Of a stretch of DNA of 64,000 nucleotides, positions 57,906 to 64,000 are shown piece after piece; positions within the stretch are counted from its first letter, which is position 1; each line of letters opens with the position of its first letter. The stretch is from Piscinibacter sp. (lineage in GTDB: Bacteria > Pseudomonadota > Gammaproteobacteria > Burkholderiales > Burkholderiaceae_C). The notes beneath the pieces are model-generated. The model did no database searches. It was not told the DNA's origin and saw nothing but the letters and a program-made list of their open reading frames with translations. Both the position numbers and the translations under genes were made by a program. Where the stretch lies: the NCBI GenBank assembly GCA_017983795.1, contig JAGOAS010000003.1:18023-82022 (forward strand), read 5' to 3'.

Positions 57906-58616
57906 TCAGATCAAGCTGTGGCGCATCGCCACCAGCACCGCCTGGTGCTTGGAGGTGGTATTGAGCTTGCGCTGGATGTTGCGCAGGTGGAAGTTCACCG
58001 TGTGCTCGCTGATGGCGAGGATCTGGCCCGCGGCCCAGGCCGATTTGCCGTCGCGTGTCAGGCGCAGGATGTCCAACTCGCGCGGCGTCAGGTTGGGAGT
58101 CTCGTCGTTTGCCGCCTCCGGGAGAAGCAGACGCTGCGCCGCATCCTGCGCATGCACGGCAAGAAACTGAAGATCCGCCAACAGTCGGGTCAAGTTCTCG
58201 TCATCGCGCGAAAGCGCGACCTCACGATCCACGCCGAGCAGAAAGTGCCTGTGCTTGGGCAGATGCAGGGCAACGGCGAGTCCGGTGCGATAACCGAAGG
58301 CGGCTTGACGCTCCCACAGATCGGCTGCCCCCTCCGAGACATAGAGATCCTGGTCGTAGACGAAGGGCAGGTTCAGCGTCTTCAGGCGACGGATCACCGG
58401 GTCGCGCTTCGCGTCGAAGGTGTTCTCCGATGCTTCCTTGTAGGCGTCCGGTGGATTTCCTACGCTGGCCACGATTGGCTCTGCGCCGGGTGCGGCGTCC
58501 ACGAGTACCGCCGTTGCGAAGCCGAAGTCGAGTTCATGCGCGAACCCGATCAACCGGCGCGTGAACGTTTCCACGTCGCACGACTGGCTGACATCGAGAA
58601 ACCGCTGAAGTCTCAT
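57906..58616 (-). CDS. LuxR-family regulator with autoinducer-binding-type domain (solo)
   Basis: 236 residues. An N-terminal autoinducer-binding-type domain (about 15-160) is followed by a LuxR helix-turn-helix (about 174-236, NLTPRELDILRL ... SEHTVNFHLRNIQRKL). The pocket Asp-Pro is kept (DPV, 72-74), but three residues that align by spacing with the AHL-contact residues W57, Y61 and W85 of TraR/LuxR are Tyr59, Ser63 and Tyr87. No luxI homologue is present. It is therefore a solo that may sense a non-canonical signal. It is divergent from a small unknown gene at 58708. Confidence 0.9.
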   Translation of the reverse strand: MRLQRFLDVSQSCDVETFTRRLIGFAHELDFGFATAVLVDAAPGAEPIVASVGNPPDAYKEASENTFDAKRDPVIRRLKTLNLPFVYDQDLYVSEGAADLWERQAAFGYRTGLAVALHLPKHRHFLLGVDREVALSRDDENLTRLLADLQFLAVHAQDAAQRLLLPEAANDETPNLTPRELDILRLTRDGKSAWAAGQILAISEHTVNFHLRNIQRKLNTTSKHQAVLVAMRHSLI

Positions 58617-58707
58617 GAACAGGCGCGCTTGCTACCAGAGTTGACAGCTTGAGAGTCGGAACCGTACGGCCGAAACTGTATTCGTTCCAACAGACGCAGA
58701 GACCATT

Positions 58708-59106
58708 ATGACGATACCTGCCTGGAAAATCGTGACTTGGCCCACGGTTCCGACGCCACTGGACGACTGGCAACAGGCGGTGCACCGGTTGCGCCATCTC
58801 GGCATGTCGGTGCACGTCGACGACGGCGAGAAGCCGCTGCGCTACGGCCAGTTGCTGTGGGGCTTCGAGTCGCACGACGTCATGCTCGGCATCGCCTGGG
58901 ACTGGCGTGAGGTCATGCCCGACGTCGTCGCGATCGCCGATCCGATGTCCATCGTCTCGAACGCCTGCTTCGTCGACGAGGAAGGCGCCGCGGTCGACGA
59001 CGCGGTGCGCATGATGTACCTGAACAGCGCCGTCTATCAGCTGCCCTGGCAGACCGCGGTCTGCGCAGCGCGGCACCGCATGCGCGCCGCCGCGGCGCTC
59101 GCCTGA
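58708..59106 (+). CDS. Unrecognised small protein divergent from the LuxR gene
   Basis: 132 residues I cannot name. It has no signal peptide or membrane helix and is rich in Trp and Val (AWKIVTWPTVPTPLDDWQQA; WGFESHDVMLGIAWDWREV). It contains one or two Cys, and the central part looks alpha/beta. It is too short and lacks the Arg/Trp pattern of a LuxI synthase. TTGACA at 58641-58646 may be its -35 box. Partnership with LuxR is suggested only by divergent position. Confidence 0.65.
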   Translation: MTIPAWKIVTWPTVPTPLDDWQQAVHRLRHLGMSVHVDDGEKPLRYGQLLWGFESHDVMLGIAWDWREVMPDVVAIADPMSIVSNACFVDEEGAAVDDAVRMMYLNSAVYQLPWQTAVCAARHRMRAAAALA

Positions 59107-59107
59107 A

Positions 59108-59131
59108 GGGGCTTCTCGCGCGCCGTAGACT
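59108..59131 (+). promoter_or_regulatory. Predicted promoter giving a leaderless or near-leaderless tsaD mRNA
   Basis: -10 TAGACT (59126-59131) lies 7 bp before the tsaD ATG, with a weak -35 CTGAAG 17 bp upstream. A start at or beside the ATG would leave no room for a Shine-Dalgarno, and none is seen. Confidence 0.4.
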
Positions 59132-59137
59132 CGGCGC

Positions 59138-60184
59138 ATGAATGTTCTCGGCATCGAGTCGTCGTGCGACGAGACCGGCGTGGCGCTGGTCGATGCGCGC
59201 AGCGATGGCACCCCGGCGCTGCTCGCCCACGCGCTGCACACGCAGATCGACATGCACCAGGCCTACGGCGGCGTGGTGCCCGAGCTGGCCTCGCGCGATC
59301 ACATCCGCCGCGTGTTGCCGCTGGTGCGCCAGGTGATGACCTCGGCCGGCCGCACGCTGGCCGACATCGACGTCGTCGCGTACACGCAGGGCCCCGGCCT
59401 CGCCGGCGCGCTGCTGGTGGGCTCCGGCGTGGCCTGCGCTCTGGCCGCCTCGCTCGGCAAGCCGGTGCTGCCGGTGCACCACCTCGAAGGGCATCTGCTC
59501 TCGCCCTTTCTCTCGGCCGATCCGCCGCAGTTTCCCTTCGTGGCGCTGCTCGTCTCCGGCGGCCACACGCAGCTGATGCGTGTCGACGGCGTGGCGCAGT
59601 ACGAACTGCTCGGCGAGACCATCGACGACGCGGCCGGCGAGGCCTTCGACAAGTCGGCCAAGCTGATGGGCCTGGGCTACCCGGGCGGGCCGGCGCTGGC
59701 GCGGCTGGCCGAGTTCGGTGATGCGGCCGTCTTCGATCTGCCGCGGCCCCTGCTGCACAGCGGCGACCTCGACTTCTCCTTCGCCGGCCTCAAGACCGCG
59801 GTGCGCACGCGCCTGGCCAAGCTGGGCACGAACGTGTGCCAGCAGGATCTCGCGCACCTGGCCGCGTCCACGCAGCAGGCCATCGTCGACGTGCTGGTGC
59901 GCAAGTCCATGGCGGCGCTGAAGCAGACCGGGCTCGATCGGCTGGTGGTCGCCGGCGGCGTGGGTGCGAATGCCGTGCTGCGTTCGCAGCTGAACGAGGC
60001 CTGCGCGAAACGCCGCGTGCGCGTGCACTACCCCGAGCTGGCGCTGTGCACCGACAACGGCGCGATGATCGCGCTGGCGGCGGCCTTGCGGCTGCGCTCC
60101 GGCGCACAGGCGGCGACGCACGACTATGCCTTCGGCGTCAAGCCGCGCTGGCCGCTGGCGGAGGTGTCGCGCGCGGCTGCCTAG
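59138..60184 (+). CDS. tsaD: tRNA N6-threonylcarbamoyladenosine transferase TsaD
   Basis: 348 residues, ASKH fold. It transfers the threonylcarbamoyl group to A37 of ANN-decoding tRNAs with TsaB and TsaE. The metal motif HHLEGH (about 111-116), the N-terminal [36 protein letters not shown] and [13 protein letters not shown] are all family hallmarks. ATG at 59138. The adjacent binding-protein gene begins 12 bp after the stop. Confidence 0.98.
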   Translation: MNVLGIESSCDETGVALVDARSDGTPALLAHALHTQIDMHQAYGGVVPELASRDHIRRVLPLVRQVMTSAGRTLADIDVVAYTQGPGLAGALLVGSGVACALAASLGKPVLPVHHLEGHLLSPFLSADPPQFPFVALLVSGGHTQLMRVDGVAQYELLGETIDDAAGEAFDKSAKLMGLGYPGGPALARLAEFGDAAVFDLPRPLLHSGDLDFSFAGLKTAVRTRLAKLGTNVCQQDLAHLAASTQQAIVDVLVRKSMAALKQTGLDRLVVAGGVGANAVLRSQLNEACAKRRVRVHYPELALCTDNGAMIALAAALRLRSGAQAATHDYAFGVKPRWPLAEVSRAAA

Positions 60185-60196
60185 AATCCGCGCCCC

Positions 60197-61474
60197 ATGA
60201 CCCGATTCAAGATGCAGGCCGCCGGTCTGTTCGTGGCGGCGCTGCTGGCGCTGCCGGCCGCCGCGCAACGCGCGCCCGAGCCCATTCCCATCGCACTGAT
60301 CGAGGGCCTCTCGGGCCCCTTCGCCAATGCCGGCGAGGCCGTGCACCGCAACCTGCTGTTCGCCGTCGAGCGGGTCAACCGCCGCGGCGGCGTCAAGCTG
60401 CCCGGTGGCGCACGGCCGCTCGAGCTGCAGCGCTACGACGGCAAGGGCGCGAGCGAGGAGTCGCTGGCCATGCTGCGCGCCGCGCTCGACCGCCACGTGG
60501 CCTTCATCGCCCAGGGCAACAGCTCGGCGGTGGCAGCGGCGATCGTCGAGGCGCTCAACAAGCACAACGAGCGCACGCCGGACGCGCGCGCGCTGCTGCT
60601 CAACTATTCCGCGGTCGATCCGGTGCTGACCAACGAGAAGTGCAGCTTCTGGCACTTCCGCTTCGATGCGCATGCCGACATGCGCCTGGCCGCGCTGGTC
60701 GAGGTGCTGCGCGCCGACGCCGCGGTGAAGAAGGTGTACCTCATCGGCCAGGACTACAGCTTCGGCCAGCATGTGCGGCGCGAGGCACGCGAGCGCATCG
60801 CCGCGGCGCGGCCCGACATCGAGATCGTCGGCAACGAACTGCACCCGATCGGCCGCGTGAAGGACTTCCTGCCCTATGCGATGAAGGTCAAGGCCAGCGG
60901 CGCGCAGGCCGTGCTGACCGGCAACTGGGGCAACGACCTGACGCTGCTGATCAAGGCCCTGCGCGAGGTGGGCGTCGAGGCGCGCATCTACAGCTTCTAC
61001 GGCAACGCGCTCGGTGCGCCGGCGGCCATCGGCGAGGCCGGCGTGGGCCGCGTGCTGGCCGTGGCCGAATGGCACCCGAACGTCGACACGCCGGCCTCGC
61101 GCGACTTCCACGCCGCCTTCCGCGCGCGCTTTCCCAAGCCGGAGGAGGACTACCAGCACGCCCGCATGCAGGTGATGGTGGAGATGCTGGCCGCGGCGAT
61201 CGAGCGCGCCGGCAGCACCGAGGCCGGCGCCGTGGCGCGTGCGCTCGAAGGCCTGCGCTACGACGGCCGCACGCTGGGCGGCTTGCACAGCGGCTCGATG
61301 CGCGCCGCTGACCACCAGTTCATCCAGCCGCTGGTGGTCAGCGTGATGGACAAGCTCGGCGCCCCCGGCGTGCGCGTCGACAATGAAGGCTCGGGCTACG
61401 GCTTCCGCACCCTGCGTGCCTTCGACGCCAAGGCCACCGAACAAGCACACCGCTGCAGCATGGAGCGCCCGTGA
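60197..61474 (+). CDS. Periplasmic substrate-binding protein, LivK-like (orphan)
   Basis: 425 residues with a signal peptide (AAGLFVAALLALPAAAQ) and a type I periplasmic-binding fold (IPIALIEGLSGPFANAGEAV; VKKVYLIGQDYSFGQHVRR). It resembles branched-chain-amino-acid or aromatic-acid binding proteins, but no permease or ATPase is encoded nearby. It is followed by an aminotransferase that begins inside its stop codon (GTGA), so an amino-acid-related ligand is plausible but unproven. TAGAAT lies 10 bp before the ATG. Confidence 0.92.
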   Translation: MTRFKMQAAGLFVAALLALPAAAQRAPEPIPIALIEGLSGPFANAGEAVHRNLLFAVERVNRRGGVKLPGGARPLELQRYDGKGASEESLAMLRAALDRHVAFIAQGNSSAVAAAIVEALNKHNERTPDARALLLNYSAVDPVLTNEKCSFWHFRFDAHADMRLAALVEVLRADAAVKKVYLIGQDYSFGQHVRREARERIAAARPDIEIVGNELHPIGRVKDFLPYAMKVKASGAQAVLTGNWGNDLTLLIKALREVGVEARIYSFYGNALGAPAAIGEAGVGRVLAVAEWHPNVDTPASRDFHAAFRARFPKPEEDYQHARMQVMVEMLAAAIERAGSTEAGAVARALEGLRYDGRTLGGLHSGSMRAADHQFIQPLVVSVMDKLGAPGVRVDNEGSGYGFRTLRAFDAKATEQAHRCSMERP

Positions 61475-62631
61475 CGATGATCCGCCCTGTGATCGCTGAA
61501 CTTCCCGGCTCGAAGATCCGCGAGGTGGCCAATGCCGGCCTCGGCCGCAGCGACGTGCTGGCCTTCTGGTTCGGCGAGAGCGACGAGGTGACGCCGGCCT
61601 TCGTGCGCGAGGCCGCCGCGGCCTCGCTCGAGACCGGCGAGACCTTCTACTCGCACAACCTCGGCCTGCCCGAGCTGCGCGAAGCCATCGCGCGCTACGC
61701 CTCGGGCCTGCACGCGCCGCTCGGTGCCGAGCGCATCGCCGTCACGTCCTCGGGCGTCAACGCGCTGATGCTGGCCATGCAGGCGCTCGCCGGGGCCGGC
61801 GACGAGGTGGTGGCGGTGGTGCCGGTGTGGCCCAACCTGACGGCGCAGCCGCAGATCCTCGGCGCGCGTGTGACGCGCGTGCCGCTGAAGGTGGAGCAGG
61901 GCGCCTGGAAGCTCGATCTCGAAGCGCTGCTCGCCGCCGTGACGCCGGCCACGCGCGTGCTGCTCGTCAACGCGCCCAACAACCCGACCGGCTGGACGCT
62001 GGAGCGCGCCGAGCAGCAGGCGCTGCTTGAGCATTGCCGCCGTACCGGCACCTGGATCATCGCCGATGAGGTCTACGAGCGGCTCTACTACCGCGAAGGT
62101 GCTCGCTGTGCCCCGAGCTTCCTCGACATCGCCACGCCCGAGGATCGGCTGGTGGTGGTGCACAGCTTCTCCAAGAGCTTCCTGATGACCGGCTGGCGGC
62201 TCGGCTGGATGGTTGCGCCGGCGGCGCTGATCGAGGCGATGGGCAAGCTGATCGAGTTCAACACATCCTGCGCGCCGGTGTTCGTGCAGCGCGGGGCCCT
62301 GGCCGCGCTGGCGCGGGCCGACGAGTTCGTGCCCGGCCTGGTGGCGCGCATGAAGGCCTGCCGCGACACCCTGCTGCCGGCGCTGGCCGCGCTGCCGGGC
62401 GTGTCGGTGGCGGTGCCGGACGGCGGCATGTACGCCTTCTTCCGCGTCCAGGGGCAGGACGATTCGCTCGCCTGCGCCAAGCGCCTGGTGGCCGAGGTCG
62501 GCCTGGGCCTGGCGCCGGGCGCGGCCTTCGGCGCGGAGGCCGAGGGCTGGCTGCGCTGGTGCTTCGCCTCGCGGGACCCGGCGCGGCTGACGGACGGGGT
62601 GGGGCGGCTGGCCCGCGCGCTGCGGCTATAA
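61471..62631 (+). CDS. PLP-dependent aminotransferase, class I/II
   Basis: 386 residues. The PLP Lys is in [19 protein letters not shown], the cofactor-contact motif is [21 protein letters not shown] carries the conserved Asp, and the C-terminal Arg is in [13 protein letters not shown]. It is of the aspartate/aromatic aminotransferase-like subgroup; the donor is unknown. The GTG start at 61471 overlaps the preceding stop; an ATG at 61477 is an alternative. The rpsO -10 box overlaps its stop codon. Confidence 0.92.
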   Translation: MTMIRPVIAELPGSKIREVANAGLGRSDVLAFWFGESDEVTPAFVREAAAASLETGETFYSHNLGLPELREAIARYASGLHAPLGAERIAVTSSGVNALMLAMQALAGAGDEVVAVVPVWPNLTAQPQILGARVTRVPLKVEQGAWKLDLEALLAAVTPATRVLLVNAPNNPTGWTLERAEQQALLEHCRRTGTWIIADEVYERLYYREGARCAPSFLDIATPEDRLVVVHSFSKSFLMTGWRLGWMVAPAALIEAMGKLIEFNTSCAPVFVQRGALAALARADEFVPGLVARMKACRDTLLPALAALPGVSVAVPDGGMYAFFRVQGQDDSLACAKRLVAEVGLGLAPGAAFGAEAEGWLRWCFASRDPARLTDGVGRLARALRL

Positions 62632-62632
62632 T
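62627..62632 (+). promoter_or_regulatory. -10 box of the rpsO promoter
   Basis: A perfect TATAAT overlaps the aminotransferase stop. A start near 62639 would give a leader of about 135 nt containing three hairpins. No strong -35 hexamer is evident 17 bp upstream. Confidence 0.6.
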
Positions 62633-62641
62633 CCGCCGGTT

Positions 62642-62755
62642 CTGCGCCCGAGCTCGGTGCGCAGACAGGCACGGCGCCGGTCGGTTTCACCGGCGTCCGC
62701 AAGTGAAACCGGAAACCGCGGCGGGGCACCAGCAAAGGGTGCGCGCTCGGTTTCC
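62642..62755 (+). promoter_or_regulatory. Structured rpsO leader (candidate S15 autoregulatory RNA)
   Basis: Hairpin 1: CTGCGC/GCGCAG (62642-62647 / 62659-62664) with an inner CGAG/CTCG. Hairpin 2: GGTTTCAC/GTGAAACC (62683-62690 / 62703-62710). Hairpin 3: GGAAACCG/CGGTTTCC (62711-62718 / 62748-62755) enclosing GCACC/GGTGC. The GGTTTC and GAAACC segments of hairpins 2 and 3 can swap partners. S15 represses its own mRNA by binding leader structure in several bacterial groups; whether this leader does so is inference. Confidence 0.6.
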
Positions 62756-62773
62756 CCACAGAGGAAACTCGAC

Positions 62774-63037
62774 ATGACCGCCATCAACAAGGCCGAGATC
62801 GTCAAGGCCAACGCCCGCGGCGCCAACGACACCGGCTCCCCCGAAGTGCAGATCGCGCTGCTGACCGCGCGCATCAACGAACTCACCCCGCACTTCAAGA
62901 CCCACCTGAAGGATCACCACGGCCGCCGCGGCCTGCTCAAGCTGGTCAACCAGCGCAAGAGCCTGCTGGCCTACCTGAAGGATCGCGACGCGGACCGCTA
63001 CACCGCGCTGATCGCCAAGCTGGGCCTGCGCAAGTAA
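62774..63037 (+). CDS. rpsO: 30S ribosomal protein S15
   Basis: 87 residues, close to the usual 89. [20 protein letters not shown] and the basic [18 protein letters not shown] helix that binds the 16S central domain are present. AGAGGAAAC supplies the ribosome-binding site. It is followed by a hairpin and pnp, the standard rpsO-pnp arrangement. Confidence 0.98.
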   Translation: MTAINKAEIVKANARGANDTGSPEVQIALLTARINELTPHFKTHLKDHHGRRGLLKLVNQRKSLLAYLKDRDADRYTALIAKLGLRK

Positions 63038-63055
63038 GGCCGCGTGTGAAGTGGC

Positions 63056-63088
63056 AGAGCCTGTCTGGAATCCGCCAGCACAGGCTCT
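63056..63088 (+). terminator. Hairpin between rpsO and pnp
   Basis: AGAGCCTGT (63056-63064) pairs with ACAGGCTCT (63080-63088) around a 15-nt loop, followed by TCGCATTT. It could be the rpsO terminator or an RNase III processing site like that in the E. coli pnp leader. Confidence 0.6.
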
Positions 63089-63244
63089 TCGCATTTGGAG
63101 TCCGGCACCCCTCTTTGACGATGTGTCATTCCACCGACGTTGCGCCCGCCAGCGCCGCTGGAATGGCATCGCGCCAGGATGCCGAAGCTCCGGGACCCCG
63201 GCGGCCCCTGTAGAGCCGCCTGCCAACCAGGATTGGAGAACCCA

Positions 63245-64000
63245 ATGAGCCTGTTCAACAAAGTCACCAAGACCTTCCAGTGGGGTCAGCACACCGTCAC
63301 GATGGAGACGGGCGAGATCGCCCGCCAGGCCAGCGGCGCGGTGCTGGTCAACGTCGAGGACACCGTGATCCTCGCCACCGTGGTCGCCAAGACCGAGGCC
63401 AAGCCGGGCCAGGACTTCTTCCCGCTGACGGTCGACTACGTCGAGAAGACCTACGCCGCCGGCAAGATCCCCGGCAGCTTCTTCAAGCGTGAAGGCCGCC
63501 CGAGCGAGCTCGAGACGCTGACCTCGCGCCTGATCGACCGCCCGCTGCGCCCGCTGTTCCCGGACGGCTTCTTCAACGAGGTGCAGGTCATCATCCACGT
63601 GCTGTCGCTGAACCCCGAGGTCTCGGCCGACATCCCCTCGATGATCGGCGCCAGCGCCGCGCTGGCGATCTCCGGCATCCCGTTCAACGGCCCGATCGGT
63701 GCCGCGCGCGTCGGCTACATCGATGGCCAGTACGTGCTGAACCCGGGCAAGACGCAACTGCTCGACTCGAAGATGGACCTGGTCGTCGCCGGCACCGAGG
63801 CCGCCGTGCTGATGGTCGAATCGGAAGCGCAGCAGCTGTCCGAAGAGGTGATGCTGGGCGGCGTGGTGTTCGGCCACGAGCAGGGCAACATCGCGATCAA
63901 CGCCATCCACGAGCTGGTGCGCGACGCCGGCAAGCCGGCCTGGGACTGGAAGGCGCCGGCCAAGGACGAGGCCTTCATCGCCAAGATCAACACGCTGGCC
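63245..64000 (+). CDS. pnp: Polyribonucleotide nucleotidyltransferase, N-terminal part
   Basis: The first 252 codons are present; the gene continues past the right edge. [20 protein letters not shown], the first RNase PH domain with [16 protein letters not shown] and [16 protein letters not shown], and [14 protein letters not shown] are diagnostic of PNPase, the phosphorolytic 3'-5' exoribonuclease of the degradosome. GGAG precedes the ATG. The 207-bp spacer after rpsO would hold its autoregulated leader. Confidence 0.97.
   Translation, partial: MSLFNKVTKTFQWGQHTVTMETGEIARQASGAVLVNVEDTVILATVVAKTEAKPGQDFFPLTVDYVEKTYAAGKIPGSFFKREGRPSELETLTSRLIDRPLRPLFPDGFFNEVQVIIHVLSLNPEVSADIPSMIGASAALAISGIPFNGPIGAARVGYIDGQYVLNPGKTQLLDSKMDLVVAGTEAAVLMVESEAQQLSEEVMLGGVVFGHEQGNIAINAIHELVRDAGKPAWDWKAPAKDEAFIAKINTLA

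Noticed and set aside
58708..59106. Possible AHL synthase (LuxI) next to luxR
   Set aside because: At 132 residues it is too short and lacks the conserved Arg, Phe, Trp and Glu/Asp pattern of LuxI enzymes.

Overview
The window is 64 kb of very GC-rich DNA, densely packed with genes on both strands and with many 1-4 bp stop/start overlaps. Gene content and order point to a betaproteobacterium of the order Burkholderiales. The order-level clues are smc-zipA-ligA, zapB-zapA-6S RNA-EVE, iscRSUA-hscBA-fdx, an intracellular poly-hydroxybutyrate depolymerase, TctABC and LivK-like binding proteins, and the aerobic phenylacetate pathway. A Rubrivivax/Leptothrix/Ideonella-like relative is my inference; nothing here fixes the genus. 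I saw no tRNA, rRNA, CRISPR array, insertion sequence or phage gene.

Layout. 1-8.4 kb: start of dapC, queF, then smc-zipA-ligA-Nudix. 8.4-13.5 kb: a TRAP transporter (DctQM, no P subunit nearby) with a Cache-domain histidine kinase and response regulator, and a small phosphatase-like protein. 13.5-14.3 kb: rpsU-yqeY. 14.3-23.7 kb: a flavoprotein, a binding protein and a phenylacetate cluster read leftwards as paaG-I-K-A-B-C-D-E-tetR, with a 26-bp perfect palindrome upstream of paaG as the probable TetR operator. 23.8-32.4 kb: an assimilatory nitrate operon read leftwards as transporter-nirB-nirD-nasA-ybiB-cobA. It is preceded by a recognisable sigma-54 promoter, an NtrC-like site and a hairpin-rich leader, and is divergent from a gene for an ANTAR antiterminator fused to two nitrate-sensor-like P-boxes. 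34-36 kb: a PAS/degenerate-GGDEF protein and a TauE permease. 36.2-42.6 kb: acyl-CoA synthetase, TctC-B-A, a ketopantoate-reductase-like enzyme and a fumarylacetoacetase-like hydrolase, a probable organic-acid uptake and catabolism module. 42.7-51.8 kb: housekeeping genes (EVE protein, 6S RNA, zapAB, GAF protein, nth-rsxB, phaZ, tyrB, uvrB, LMW phosphatase). 51.9-57.2 kb: the isc operon. 57.2-59.1 kb: a small accessory island with a LuxR solo, a structured non-coding region and two unrecognised small proteins. 59.1-64 kb: tsaD, a binding protein, an aminotransferase, rpsO and the start of pnp.

Working together: nitrate is imported, reduced by NasA and NirBD, and CobA supplies the sirohaem precursor for NirB; the divergent ANTAR protein is the obvious candidate to read nitrate/nitrite and act on the operon leader. 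The paa genes activate phenylacetate (PaaK), epoxidise it (PaaABCDE) and isomerise it (PaaG), with PaaI rescuing CoA; later beta-oxidation steps are not in the window. The isc operon makes Fe-S clusters under IscR control.

Most unusual observations: (1) two hairpins between dapC and queF that share a 25-nt loop (22 of 25 identical) yet have unrelated self-complementary stems; (2) the pseudo-receiver/ANTAR/double P-box protein with its leader; (3) a LuxR solo followed by a lux-box-like dyad, a 9-codon ORF and two strong hairpins in a 384-bp gene-free stretch.
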